DNA from: DAOTKC01 sp035449045
GTDB lineage: Bacteria; Bacillota; Clostridia; Christensenellales; CAG-917
DNA length: 64,000 nt
Assembly (NCBI GenBank): GCA_035449045.1
Contig: DAOTKC010000003.1
Span: 1-64,000 of the forward strand
Direction: 5' to 3'
Position numbers and translations under genes: made by a program. Below the pieces are notes generated by a model. The model saw nothing but the letters and a program-made list of their open reading frames with translations, did no database searches and was not told the origin of the DNA. How positions within the stretch are numbered: position 1 is the first letter of the stretch; each line of letters begins with the position of its first letter. Of this stretch, positions 1-8,704 are shown piece by piece.

Positions 1-123
1 GACGACGACCACCCTGCTCGCCTCGGTGAGGGTGGCGTGGAGGCGGGCGGCGTCGTCGACGGTGTGTAGATGGTGAACGCCGTCGAGATCGGCTCCGGGG
101 CAGCTCAATCGGCGTGGTTGGGC
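1..123 (-). pseudogene. Fragment of a ferredoxin-reductase-type FAD/NAD(P) oxidoreductase, probably foreign to this contig
   Basis: Read on the minus strand in the frame that ends at base 1, this stretch has no stop and gives GAQPRRL, then PGADLDGVHHLHTVDDAARL, then a run ending RVVVV. That order matches the region just before the second nucleotide-binding fold of ferredoxin/rubredoxin reductases common in Actinobacteria. The first 60 bases are about 75% GC, far above the rest of the window. The homology fades between about positions 121 and 135, inside the repeat-protein gene that follows. Both ends are missing. I infer an assembly or sequencing chimera at the contig end; a real insertion is possible but less likely. 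Confidence 0.5.
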
Positions 124-2870
124 GCCGTCGTGAAGCGGATGTCATAGCCCGATGCCCTCGCCTCGCTCTCCTCCGACGCGCCGTCCGAAACAAGCTGGCT
201 TAACGACAGCATACCTAGTGTGTCGCCGTTTTTCAGCCCTTCCACGCCTGAGATTGAAAATGCCGAAGAATCCAAAGCCTCGCCGTAGGTTTTTACGGTG
301 TTGGCAACGGTGATGCTGAGTTCGGCCTTGGAAATCGTCAAATTGCCGGGATAGGTGGTGACTTGATAATTCGCCGAGACTTGGTAACTGTCTATGTAAA
401 TAATCGCGGTATAAGAGCCTGCGTGGGGATAAGCGGCGCCGTTAGTAGCTATCACCGAGGTATCTATTCTATAAGAATTAATAGTTATGACGTCGCCGTT
501 GACAAGACCGGACTGAATAAAGCCGTAATTGTAGTCTAAATTGCCGTAAGTTACGCTGCCGTCGGCGCCCAGACTTTGCGCCGTGATGTTGAGCGGCCGC
601 TTGTTTATCGTGAATTTCCTCTCGACGCCGCCGACCGTGTTGGTGAAGACTAAAACATAATTGGAGCTTCTGCAGGCGAGAGTCGAATTGCTGTAGGAAT
701 AAGCGCCCACGGCAAACCCCGGCGCGCGGGTAAACGCTCCGCTGAAAGGATTGCCCTCGCCGTCAGCGCCGAGAAAGCCCTGCGTGGGCGAATTGATGAC
801 GTCGATTGCATTGCTGTCGAAGGCGGGGTCGGCGTCGCCGTAAGTCTTGGACAGCCCATCTTTGGGCGCCACAAGCACCTCGCGCGGAATAATTCTGAAA
901 TTGGCCTTGGCATAGCCAAAATAATTGCCGTCGTCGATTATGATATACGCCGTATATTCGCCGGTATTGACAGGCGCGGGAATAACCGAGTTGGGGGCGG
1001 AAACCAAGGCGAACATGGGCGCCGAAGGATAAGACGAAGTCAGCGTGGTGCCGGCAGGCGTCGCTCCTACGTCCTTTGTTGATATTACTTTATAGCTGAA
1101 ATCGTATCCCGTAGGGCTGAATAGGTGCGACTGAACCGAGTAAGAATCAAAGGGTATTTCATTCGCAACGAATGTGACGGAAACATAGACGTTCCTTTCA
1201 ATTAGCTTGGGATAGTTGCCCGGTATCATGCGCCAGGGGTGTTCGGGATTGGCAAGCGTCATTTGTTCGCCGAAATCCCAATTGACGAAGGTGGCGTGCG
1301 ACTTGAGCTGGGTGTCGGTCTTAGGCTCGATATACCCCGCCGCCGAATAAGGATAGGAGCCGGTCAAAATGTCGTCGTTCTTTAAGTTGGCAAGCCCTAT
1401 GCCCGAACCCGTAGGATAGCCTGCCGTGGCGGGCGAACTGCCGTCAAGATAGTAGCAGCTCGTCACCGTCTTTACGGTGGCGACCGCTTCGTCGGTGTCG
1501 ATAATTCCCGCAACGGCGCCGAACGCCACCGTCATGCCGGAATTTATAGCCCAAAGCGGATTGGATGGGTCGCCGCCAAAGACTTGACCTGCCGAATAAG
1601 AGCTGCTTATCGAGGAGGTGTTGAAGTCGGAGCGCCCCGCTATTCCGCCGATACCGCTGACCTTATCATTGCTGTTGATGGTTAAGCTGCCGAATTCCTT
1701 TAGACTGGGCGAGCCGTCGGCGTCGTCGTTCACATTTTTATAGCGCACTGTGCCTAAATTATAACAGTTTTTAACGACAACAATGCCAGTTCTGGCGTAT
1801 CCCACTATGCCGCCCGCCGCGAGTATGGCGGTCACCTGTCCAACGTTTGCGCACTTTTCGATGTTCGACGCGCCTGTGCCGCTTCCCGCCGCGCCCGATA
1901 TTCCGCCGGCGTATTTGCCAGAGATGTAGCCGCGGTTTATCGAATTTTTAATGCGGATATTATTTAAATCGTTGTGGGGAGTGACGTCGTTGGCAAAATC
2001 GCCCACGATGCCGCCCGCAAACTGGCCTTTTGTTACCGAAGCTGCGTTGACGCAGTTGTCAATCGAGTTTTTGCCGTCGTCGCGAAGAAAGTCGAAGCGG
2101 ACCGAACCCGCTATTCCGCCGATGTTGCTGGCGCCCGAGCCGGCATGGGACAGCACCGTCACCGAACAGCTCGAGGTGGTCTCGACGTTGTCGATGCCGC
2201 CCTTGGTAAATCCCACGGCAAGCCCCATATATTCACCCTGCCCGTTCAGTGTGACGCTCGAATTATCGATGATGAGATTTTTCAAAATACCGGGATAGTT
2301 AATAAAGCCGAAAAGCCCGCCCGAATTGGGGTTAGAGGTGCTGCCACTGTCGTAGACCATGCCCGAAACGGTGCGCCTGCCGATGAGAAAACCCTGCGTA
2401 GGTTTGACGTTTTCGGTTGTCGTGCCCTCGAATTCGCGGTAGACGCCGAAGTCGAGAATTCCCTCGAACGGCCTTCTTTGCGAACTTTCAAAGCCGTATT
2501 TTCCAATGGGATTCCAATAATGGTCGGAAAGGTCGATGTCGCTCGTGACCCAAATATATTTTGAAGTGAATTTGATTCCGTTTCCCGGCACGGTCGGGTC
2601 GGCGGGAGAAGCGCTGACGACAAGATAAGCGAGTCCGGCAAGCTCTTCGGCGGTTGAAATTATGTAAGGGTCTTCGATTGTGCCGCGGCTCGGGTAGGAT
2701 GTATACCAAGAAATATCTTTATAATCCGTCCAAAAGCCCGAAGCTCCTTCGGCAACACTGACCTCTTTGACGGCGGACGGGGCTGTCGAAAATAAAACCG
2801 CCGCCGCCAATGCGGTGAGAATTACAACAAAAAGAGCGGTTTTAAGTTTTTTCATCGAGGTTTCATTCAT
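105..2870 (-). CDS. Secreted GLUG/MBG-repeat surface protein, C-terminus probably lost
   Basis: A large exported protein of unknown ligand. Residues 1-42 form a signal peptide (basic start MKKLK, hydrophobic run, Ala-rich end). Residues about 60-80 hold the 'IEDPYIISTAEELAGLAYLV' lead-in typical of GLUG-motif proteins. From about 170 to 480 there are repeated GGIAG/GGIVG/AGGISG units, as expected for a beta-helix. From about 565 onward come MBG-type beta domains, each opening with a variant of 'V-x-KTYGD/E' (near 672, 758 and 850). Such proteins are surface adhesins or scaffolds in gut Firmicutes. The last six residues (APNHAD) are encoded by the GC-rich foreign-looking DNA, so the true C-terminus, probably more MBG repeats or an anchor, is missing. 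The start has only a weak GGGGA site; the internal ATG at residue 6 is an alternative. Confidence 0.7.
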   Translation of the reverse strand: MNETSMKKLKTALFVVILTALAAAVLFSTAPSAVKEVSVAEGASGFWTDYKDISWYTSYPSRGTIEDPYIISTAEELAGLAYLVVSASPADPTVPGNGIKFTSKYIWVTSDIDLSDHYWNPIGKYGFESSQRRPFEGILDFGVYREFEGTTTENVKPTQGFLIGRRTVSGMVYDSGSTSNPNSGGLFGFINYPGILKNLIIDNSSVTLNGQGEYMGLAVGFTKGGIDNVETTSSCSVTVLSHAGSGASNIGGIAGSVRFDFLRDDGKNSIDNCVNAASVTKGQFAGGIVGDFANDVTPHNDLNNIRIKNSINRGYISGKYAGGISGAAGSGTGASNIEKCANVGQVTAILAAGGIVGYARTGIVVVKNCYNLGTVRYKNVNDDADGSPSLKEFGSLTINSNDKVSGIGGIAGRSDFNTSSISSSYSAGQVFGGDPSNPLWAINSGMTVAFGAVAGIIDTDEAVATVKTVTSCYYLDGSSPATAGYPTGSGIGLANLKNDDILTGSYPYSAAGYIEPKTDTQLKSHATFVNWDFGEQMTLANPEHPWRMIPGNYPKLIERNVYVSVTFVANEIPFDSYSVQSHLFSPTGYDFSYKVISTKDVGATPAGTTLTSSYPSAPMFALVSAPNSVIPAPVNTGEYTAYIIIDDGNYFGYAKANFRIIPREVLVAPKDGLSKTYGDADPAFDSNAIDVINSPTQGFLGADGEGNPFSGAFTRAPGFAVGAYSYSNSTLACRSSNYVLVFTNTVGGVERKFTINKRPLNITAQSLGADGSVTYGNLDYNYGFIQSGLVNGDVITINSYRIDTSVIATNGAAYPHAGSYTAIIYIDSYQVSANYQVTTYPGNLTISKAELSITVANTVKTYGEALDSSAFSISGVEGLKNGDTLGMLSLSQLVSDGASEESEARASGYDIRFTTAPNHAD

Positions 2871-3079
2871 AGTATCCCCGGCTGCGCCTTATTTAGGATA
2901 TGAACTGCCCTGCCATATTTTTTTAACTAAGGTTCCCTTTTTAGCAACTTCGCGCGGGACCTTTCAATGCGGTTTAATCCTTATATTTTATAAATTTTCA
3001 TCTTTATGTGTCATCTGCGTTTGGATGTTGGATTTGGCGCTATATTCTCGTGCATATAGACCGCGCTTTACTGTTTTAA

Positions 3080-3553
3080 TTAGCTTTCCTTGGGTTTAGA
3101 CGACTCGAATATCTCGTAAATAATACCTTTCTTAACTAAAAATTCTTGGACGGCGGAAAATTTTGCGGAAGCAATCAAAAACTCGAAGCTGGAAAGCCCA
3201 TCATCGCGCGTCGATTTTTTATCTTTGTAAATAAGCACCAGCCTGTTTCCCACGCTGTCCAGGCGGAGCGCTTCGACATCGTCATAGTTTACTTTACTCG
3301 GCAGAAATGCAAGACAAATTTTGAGGGCGCCGTCGCCGAAATAGTAAAAGCTCCCCAAAAAGACCAGAATGCAGACCGCCATAATCAGAGCCGAGCAGCA
3401 GATGGAAAGCACGGTGAGGGCGGGATTGGAATTGACAAACTTGCCTGCCTCGGCGAGAATAAGCGAGTCCAGCACGATGGCGGCGGCGGTAACCGCGGTC
3501 ACTGCCGCAAGCATAGCGATTTGAAAGGGCTTTAATTTCATTCTGATTTTCAC
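3080..3553 (-). CDS. Small membrane protein with two helices and a cytosolic tail, unknown function
   Basis: I do not recognise this 157-residue protein. Two hydrophobic segments (about 12-34 and 45-72) are followed by a soluble domain (about 80-157) whose pattern 'VNYDDVEALRLDSVGNRLVLIYKDKKS' resembles a bacterial PH-like beta domain. The start is a GTG placed six bases after GAGG; the in-frame ATG four codons later lacks a ribosome site. It has its own near-consensus promoter and is followed on the far side by the secreted repeat protein, so it is probably a single-gene unit. Membrane PH-like proteins are often stress or envelope factors, but the fold here is a guess. Confidence 0.6.
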   Translation of the reverse strand: MKIRMKLKPFQIAMLAAVTAVTAAAIVLDSLILAEAGKFVNSNPALTVLSICCSALIMAVCILVFLGSFYYFGDGALKICLAFLPSKVNYDDVEALRLDSVGNRLVLIYKDKKSTRDDGLSSFEFLIASAKFSAVQEFLVKKGIIYEIFESSKPKES

Positions 3554-3586
3554 CGCGCACCTCTTATTTACTATTATTTGATATCA

Positions 3587-3615
3587 ATTATACTATATGC
3601 TATTCCAATTTTCAA
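3587..3615 (-). promoter_or_regulatory. Sigma-A-type promoter for the small membrane protein
   Basis: TTGAAA (3610-3615), 17-base spacer, TATAAT (3587-3592), read on the minus strand. The expected transcript start is about 27 bases before the GTG start codon. Confidence 0.65.
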
Positions 3616-3682
3616 CACCTTTCGGAATAATTGAACAGTGCAATAAATTGTCAAAATTTCATAAATGTATGAAACCGCATAA

Positions 3683-3708
3683 AAAAAACGGCTTAGCGGC
3701 CGTTTTTT
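3683..3708. terminator. Bidirectional intrinsic terminator
   Basis: A perfect 10-bp stem, AAAAAACGGC with GCCGTTTTTT, around a 6-base loop. A and T tracts make it work in either direction. It lies about 100 bases past the stop of the permease-prefix gene, so it most likely ends the padR unit on the minus strand. Confidence 0.8.
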
Positions 3709-3815
3709 GTTGATAAATTGCAGTTAGAATAGAATATGGGTTGACGAAAAGTTTACATGTATTTTCGCTCAAATCCGAAATATCAAACTATTCAAATTTT
3801 TTTTGGGCACCCCCT

Positions 3816-4754
3816 TTACTCGGCGTCACCGGATGCTTCGGGTTTTTCTTCGCTCTTTTCGGCGACGGTGAAGCCGTCGGTTTTTTTGTGGATCGTTTCG
3901 TCAAAGTCGTCAGCGGTAGTCGGCCCGTTTTTCTTGTTGCCGAGCTTGAAGAAAAGATAGATGAGCAGAGCCACGGCGGCGAACAGCCACATAAGCCAGG
4001 TGAGCTGCCACGCCTTGAAGCCGAGCGCCGAAAGCCCCAATGAGAGCGCGATATATATCGCGGCGTAAGTTAAAAAGCCAAGCACGGCAAACTTTAACAT
4101 CATATATTTTGAGCGGGTTTTTAGCGACCACAAAAGGTCGAGCGCAATAATCGCCACGCCGCCCGCCGCGAAGATAACCCACGTTATCGAATAGACGGAA
4201 CGGCCGTTGAAAGTTGCGCCTGCGTCGGAAAGCGCGAAGGAAACTAAAAGATATAAAAATACCGTTATCGAGGCAATGGCGCCGTAGACGCCGAGCCGCT
4301 TTATGGGGGGCTTGTTGATAATACCGGCCATCATCGCGCACGCAATAGAGATAATGAAAGCGTAGAGCAAGCTGCCCAAAGCATAAGAATATTTGGCGGC
4401 TATGCCCCAAAGCTCGGGTCCGCCCGCCTGCCACGATATCACGCTCACCGTGAGATAGACCGTCGTCACCGCCAAGAAGTAAAGCAGACTCATGACGACG
4501 AACCTTAGCGCGCGGCGGATGTTTTCCTTGGCGGTCAGGCGAATGTCGGTCAAGGCGCCCACGCCTTTGGTTATGTCGCCGAAATGCGCAATCGTCTTTT
4601 TATAGGCCTCGGCTTTTTCCGCCCCTGCCGCCGTAAACTCGCGGTATCTTTGCAGCATGCCGTCCAAAAGCTCGTCCTTATAGTCTTCAATCTGCTTGCT
4701 TTTAAAGAAAAAGAAAAACTTTCTGTCGAGATATTTTTTGAATTCTTCTTTCAT
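3816..4754 (-). CDS. Permease-prefix / DUF1700-like membrane protein partnered with PadR
   Basis: A 312-residue membrane protein. Residues 1-80 form a charged helical domain ('YKDELLDGMLQRYREF', 'AYKKTIAHFGDI') like the permease-prefix or DUF1700 domain found next to PadR regulators. Seven or so hydrophobic segments follow from about residue 85 to 285, then a hydrophilic acidic tail. The start chosen is the ATG five bases after GGAGG (MKEEFKKYL); two upstream in-frame starts would put that ribosome site inside the coding region. The gene follows padR by 58 bases on the same strand. In this family the prefix domain is thought to sense or transmit envelope stress to the PadR protein; the exact role here is inferred from context. 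Confidence 0.7.
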   Translation of the reverse strand: MKEEFKKYLDRKFFFFFKSKQIEDYKDELLDGMLQRYREFTAAGAEKAEAYKKTIAHFGDITKGVGALTDIRLTAKENIRRALRFVVMSLLYFLAVTTVYLTVSVISWQAGGPELWGIAAKYSYALGSLLYAFIISIACAMMAGIINKPPIKRLGVYGAIASITVFLYLLVSFALSDAGATFNGRSVYSITWVIFAAGGVAIIALDLLWSLKTRSKYMMLKFAVLGFLTYAAIYIALSLGLSALGFKAWQLTWLMWLFAAVALLIYLFFKLGNKKNGPTTADDFDETIHKKTDGFTVAEKSEEKPEASGDAE

Positions 4755-4812
4755 TTTTTCCTCCATTTTATATCTTTTAAGCATCTATATAAAGCGCTAA
4801 AAATACCGATTC

Positions 4813-5151
4813 TCAGTCGCGAAGGGCGCCTCCGATAAGCTTGGAGAGTATCCGCTCGACGCCCTGCCATTCATGAGCGAGCTCGGCATGTTTTTTTAGC
4901 CCGCTCTCCGTGATTTTATAGTATCTTCTCCTGGCGCCGCCGCCTTCGTCACCCCAATATGAGGTGATGTAGCCGCTTTTTTCCAGCCTCCTGAAAGCGA
5001 TGTAAATCGTCGCCTCGGTGACGTCAATCTCGCCGCCGCTCTCATCATAAATGAGCCGCGCGATTTCATAGCCGTAGCTGTCGCCCTGCCTTAAAACGTT
5101 CAATATGACGGCATCGGTGTGCCCTCTTAAAATATCGGCCGGAATGGACAT
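4813..5151 (-). CDS. PadR-family transcriptional regulator
   Basis: At 112 residues this is the size of a minimal PadR. The winged helix is clear: 'ADILRGHTDAVILNVLRQGDSYGYEIARLI', then the recognition segment 'VTEATIYIAFRRLEKSGYI', then the wing 'GGARRRYYKITESGLKK'. PadR proteins dimerise through the C-terminal helix and repress promoters by binding ATGT-type palindromes. It is the first gene of a two-gene unit with a permease-prefix membrane protein, the usual arrangement. A GAGG site stands six bases before the ATG. Autoregulation is likely by analogy. Confidence 0.9.
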   Translation of the reverse strand: MSIPADILRGHTDAVILNVLRQGDSYGYEIARLIYDESGGEIDVTEATIYIAFRRLEKSGYITSYWGDEGGGARRRYYKITESGLKKHAELAHEWQGVERILSKLIGGALRD

Positions 5152-5197
5152 GTTTCCTCTCTTTCATCAATTTAATATATAATCTGATTTCATATCT

Positions 5198-5226
5198 AAA
5201 TTACCATATTATTATTGCGGTGTCAA
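5198..5226 (-). promoter_or_regulatory. Probable padR promoter
   Basis: TTGACA (5221-5226) with a 17-base spacer to TAATTT (5198-5203) on the minus strand. The -35 is perfect and the -10 weak. The surrounding AT-rich dyads could hold a PadR operator, but none is clear. Confidence 0.5.
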
Positions 5227-5428
5227 TAATTAATTTGCGAAAAATTAAAAAAATAAAATCTCAATGCTTAAATGAAGGCATTATTGTATCAAAAGCGTTT
5301 AATTCTTTTGTATTTTATATTATTGTAAGAGGAAAACTCCCGTTTGGCCAAAAAGATAGCCGGCATTAGGTATGTTGCCAAATGAGCGCGCTAATAAAAC
5401 ACTTCAAAGTTCAAGCTCTAATCAGAAA

Positions 5429-6019
5429 TTATTCAGACTTAGGCTTGTAGTTTTTAAAGCAGCCGTCCGTCACCACTTTGTTGAGCTTGCAGACTATTTC
5501 GGCAATGGAATCGGGCGACTGTTTCATGCCCGAATTAATCCATTCGGCAATCAAGCCGAGCACGCCGTTGACGGAGTATGAAAACACCTGCTCTATTAAT
5601 TCGCGCGGAATGTGGTGGTTGTTTTCCGACCATTCCTTGATGTATTTGTCGCGCATAAACTGGATTATCCGATTTAAAAATGAATTGTTGTTTATGCTGC
5701 CCACGACAAGGCGGCTTATGTCGCGGTTTAAATAGATGTGCATGATGATTTCTTGAATAAAGGGGCTGCTCAAATCGTAGACCTTGATGGCGTCGAGTTT
5801 GGCTTTGAACTCATCGAAGAACTTGTTTTCAATGCTCTCGAAAACATCGTATATGTCGAAGAAATGGTTATAGAAAGTGCCTCGGTTGAGATTGGCCTCC
5901 TCGCAAAGCTCAATGACGGTGATTTTATTGAGCGGCTTTTCGCATAAAAGCCTAAGAAGCGTCTTTTGGGCTACCTCCCGCGTGTAGCGCGAGCGGTGGT
6001 CGTTTTTTATCGTCTTCAT
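5429..6019 (-). CDS. TetR/AcrR-family regulator
   Basis: A 196-residue repressor-type protein. Residues about 10-60 carry the TetR helix-turn-helix: 'KTLLRLLCEKPLNKITVIELCEEANLNRGTFYNHF'. The rest is helical with no recognisable ligand motif, and fits the DhaS/YxaF-like TetR_C group. It is transcribed away from the MMPL exporter gene with 190 bases between the two starts, the classic layout of a local repressor and its efflux pump. GGGAGG precedes the ATG. The ligand cannot be read from the sequence. Confidence 0.88.
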   Translation of the reverse strand: MKTIKNDHRSRYTREVAQKTLLRLLCEKPLNKITVIELCEEANLNRGTFYNHFFDIYDVFESIENKFFDEFKAKLDAIKVYDLSSPFIQEIIMHIYLNRDISRLVVGSINNNSFLNRIIQFMRDKYIKEWSENNHHIPRELIEQVFSYSVNGVLGLIAEWINSGMKQSPDSIAEIVCKLNKVVTDGCFKNYKPKSE

Positions 6020-6064
6020 ATATTTCCTCCCTTGAACAATCTTTAAAATTATGTCGAATTATTA

Positions 6065-6154
6065 AACGGTTAAATCAAAAAAATAAATTATTGCACAGTT
6101 TCATAAAGACTATATAAATCGGAAATTTGACTTTTAAATAACCGTTCATATAAT
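6065..6154 (+). promoter_or_regulatory. Exporter promoter with probable TetR operator half-sites
   Basis: TTGACT (6127-6132), 16-base spacer, TATAAT (6149-6154) faces the exporter gene. The spacer contains TAACCGTT (6139-6146), and its exact inverse AACGGTTA lies at 6065-6072 near the regulator gene. A repressor bound to the spacer copy would block RNA polymerase. Operator assignment is inferred. Confidence 0.55.
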
Positions 6155-6209
6155 ATACAATCATACCATTAATTAAACAGCGTGTCTATTATTTTATAAG
6201 GCCGGCCTC

Positions 6210-8504
6210 ATGAAAAAATTCACCGCTTTCATTGTCGACAAACAAAAAATCTTTTTAATTGTTTTTGCCTTGCTTGCCGCCGCGGGAGGGGCGCTTTTCC
6301 CTTTTGTTAACGTCAACTACGATATGGCGATGTATATGCCCAAGGACTCCGAAACGGCGCGGGGAACGGAGGCACTTTTTAAAGAGTTCGGAAATTGCGG
6401 CGCGATGACGGCGATGCTTGAAAACACCACGCTTAAGGACGCCTACGCCGTAAAAAAGGAGATAGAGGCGGTGGCGGGAGTAAAATGCGTCGTATGGCTC
6501 GACACTCTGTTACTTCCCTACAAGGAAAGCTTTGCCAAGGGACTGACCGACGAGGAATTTATGGACGCGGCGCTCGGCTTTCTCGAATATCCCGAACTGA
6601 TTGAGTTTACAGCTCCCGAGTTTGCCGAACAGGCGGAAAAGCTGGTCGCGGCTCTTTCGCAGTTTTATAAAGATGACAGCGCGCTCTTCCAAATAACCTT
6701 TGAGGGTGAGGCTCACGTCAAGACTACGACTCGGGCTATCGAAAATATTAAGGATATCGCCGACTTCCGTCTTTCGGGACAGGCGGCGAACACCTACGCC
6801 ATGCAGTCGGCCATCAAGACCGAAATCGGCACCGCCGTCGCCATAATCGCGCCCGCCGTGCTGATAATATTACTGCTTTCGACGACGTCCTACTTTGATC
6901 CCGTCGTTTTGATAACGGTAATAGCAGTTTCGGTGCTTTTGAACATCGGCTCTCACTATTTCTTGGGCTCGATATCCTATCTTACAAACTCCATTTGCAT
7001 TCTGCTTCAAGTCGCCGTCACCATGGACTACGCCATATTCTTCCTGCATTCCTATAAGGCGGAGCGCAGACGCGGTTTTTCGCCCTCCGAAAGCTCCAAG
7101 TCGGCGCTCAAGCAGTCCTTTATACCGGTCACTGCAAGCTCGCTCACTACGGTGGCGGGATTTTGCGCGCTGATGTTCATGCGCTACGCCATCGGCTTCG
7201 ATATGGGCTTTGCCATGGCTAAGGGCGTCGTTTTAAGCCTTATTACGGTATATTTCTTTATGCCGGGCTTTGTCGTTGCCACCGATAGAGCGATAACAAA
7301 ACTCGAGCATCCGAGTCTAATTGCTTTTATTAAAAGTAAAAAACGCCAAAAAATTAACGCCGAAACCGAAATTGAGGTCGACGAAATCCAAACCGAGCAA
7401 AAAAAGCCCTCGTTCGGCGAAAGGTTCGCGTCGTCGTTGATTAAGGCGAAATGGGTGCTTCCGATTATTTTTCTCGCGCTGATTGTGCCCGCCTATCTCG
7501 GGCAAAGCAACAACGACTTCCGCTACGGCGAGCTGGCGTCGACAGGGGGCATGGGTTCTACTTTGGACCTTGACCTGAAAGCGACCGAAAAAGTGTTCGG
7601 CAGTCAAAACAAAGGCATCATTCTCTTAAACAAAGACCTAGGCTATAAAGAATTTAGCCTGACCGAAAAGCTTAACGAAATCGTTATTGACGGCAAAAAT
7701 TTCGTCAGCGCCCAATCGTTCTCACTGCTTTCCCAAGAGGGCGAGCTTCCCGATTTTATGAGAGATAATTTTGTGAGCGAAAGCTACACGAGGATAATTC
7801 TCACAATAGACGGCGGCGAGGAGAGCTCCGAGTCGTTCAAAGCGGCCGAAGAAATCCGAAGGGTGGCCGCAACCGAGCTTGGCGACGGCAACTATTATAT
7901 TTTGGGCGGCACCTTAAGCACGCAGGAACTTAGAGAAGTCAATAAAAGGGACTACACAGTCGCCTCCGTTTTGACGCTCGTCTTCATTGCGACGATTTTG
8001 TTCTTCTCAACTAAATCGTTTGTGCTGACGCTGACTCTCTGCGCTGTCATTCAGGGCGCCATTTGGATTAATATGGCGATACCTTACATCCTTAAACAGC
8101 CGATAGTCTTTTTGGGTTATCTCATAATAAGTTGTATTCAGATGGGCGCCACCATCGACTACGGCATACTCCTCTCCTCTCACTATACGTCCTATCGCAA
8201 AGAGATGGACAAGACCGAGGCGGCAAAGCGCGCCTTCTTATCCTCGGTCGGGCCGATGACGACGTCGGCCGCCATTCTGACCGCCGTCGGCCTTTCCGTG
8301 GGTCTTGGAAGCTCCAATCCCACCGTGGCGTCTATCGGTATGTTTTTGGGGCGCGGCGCCATTATATCACTTTTGCTAATGGTCTTTTTATTGCCGCAAT
8401 GCCTCGTCATTTTGGACAAAGCCGTCTACGCCACCATGCTGGACACCGAAAAGCTCAAGCGCCGCGTTTTCAGCCGCTCCCCCATCGAAGGCACTAAAAC
8501 CTAA
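6210..8504 (+). CDS. MMPL/RND-superfamily exporter
   Basis: This 764-residue integral membrane protein has the tandem RND layout: one helix near residue 15-30, a soluble extracytoplasmic domain (about 35-200), six helices (about 205-365), a cytosolic linker rich in Lys and Glu (about 370-410), a second helix, domain and six-helix set (about 415-745). The helix pairs with 'VTMDYAIFFLHSYKAERRRG' and 'MGATIDYGILLSSHYTSYRKEM' are the conserved proton-relay (D-Y) segments of MMPL proteins. Family members export lipids, drugs or envelope precursors using the proton gradient. The adjacent divergent TetR gene suggests induction by substrate. Only AAGG is available as a ribosome site. Confidence 0.88.
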   Translation: MKKFTAFIVDKQKIFLIVFALLAAAGGALFPFVNVNYDMAMYMPKDSETARGTEALFKEFGNCGAMTAMLENTTLKDAYAVKKEIEAVAGVKCVVWLDTLLLPYKESFAKGLTDEEFMDAALGFLEYPELIEFTAPEFAEQAEKLVAALSQFYKDDSALFQITFEGEAHVKTTTRAIENIKDIADFRLSGQAANTYAMQSAIKTEIGTAVAIIAPAVLIILLLSTTSYFDPVVLITVIAVSVLLNIGSHYFLGSISYLTNSICILLQVAVTMDYAIFFLHSYKAERRRGFSPSESSKSALKQSFIPVTASSLTTVAGFCALMFMRYAIGFDMGFAMAKGVVLSLITVYFFMPGFVVATDRAITKLEHPSLIAFIKSKKRQKINAETEIEVDEIQTEQKKPSFGERFASSLIKAKWVLPIIFLALIVPAYLGQSNNDFRYGELASTGGMGSTLDLDLKATEKVFGSQNKGIILLNKDLGYKEFSLTEKLNEIVIDGKNFVSAQSFSLLSQEGELPDFMRDNFVSESYTRIILTIDGGEESSESFKAAEEIRRVAATELGDGNYYILGGTLSTQELREVNKRDYTVASVLTLVFIATILFFSTKSFVLTLTLCAVIQGAIWINMAIPYILKQPIVFLGYLIISCIQMGATIDYGILLSSHYTSYRKEMDKTEAAKRAFLSSVGPMTTSAAILTAVGLSVGLGSSNPTVASIGMFLGRGAIISLLLMVFLLPQCLVILDKAVYATMLDTEKLKRRVFSRSPIEGTKT

Positions 8505-8588
8505 TCTTATTTAAAAATTAAAAAATTCAGTTATAAAATTCTCAAAGAATACAAAAAATAGGTCAAAAAAATCACTATTTCCCAACAA

Positions 8589-8613
8589 AAAAAGGCGGCT
8601 GAGCCACCTTTTT
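8589..8613. terminator. Intrinsic terminator after the exporter
   Basis: AAAAAGG-C-GGC, TGA loop, GCC-A-CCTTTTT: a 10-bp stem with one mismatch, then Ts. It separates the exporter from the converging membrane-protein pair and can work both ways. Confidence 0.7.
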
Positions 8614-8704
8614 AGATTCAAATCATTTTATTTATTTTTTCTAACAAACTATATTCGTTTCATTTGCAAATTATTAATTTTCCTCTATACGGACACGTTC
8701 TAAG

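Noticed and set aside
3741..4043. Plus-strand frame of 100 codons antisense to the permease-prefix gene
   Set aside because: It is the complement of a conserved membrane-protein gene and has no ribosome site.
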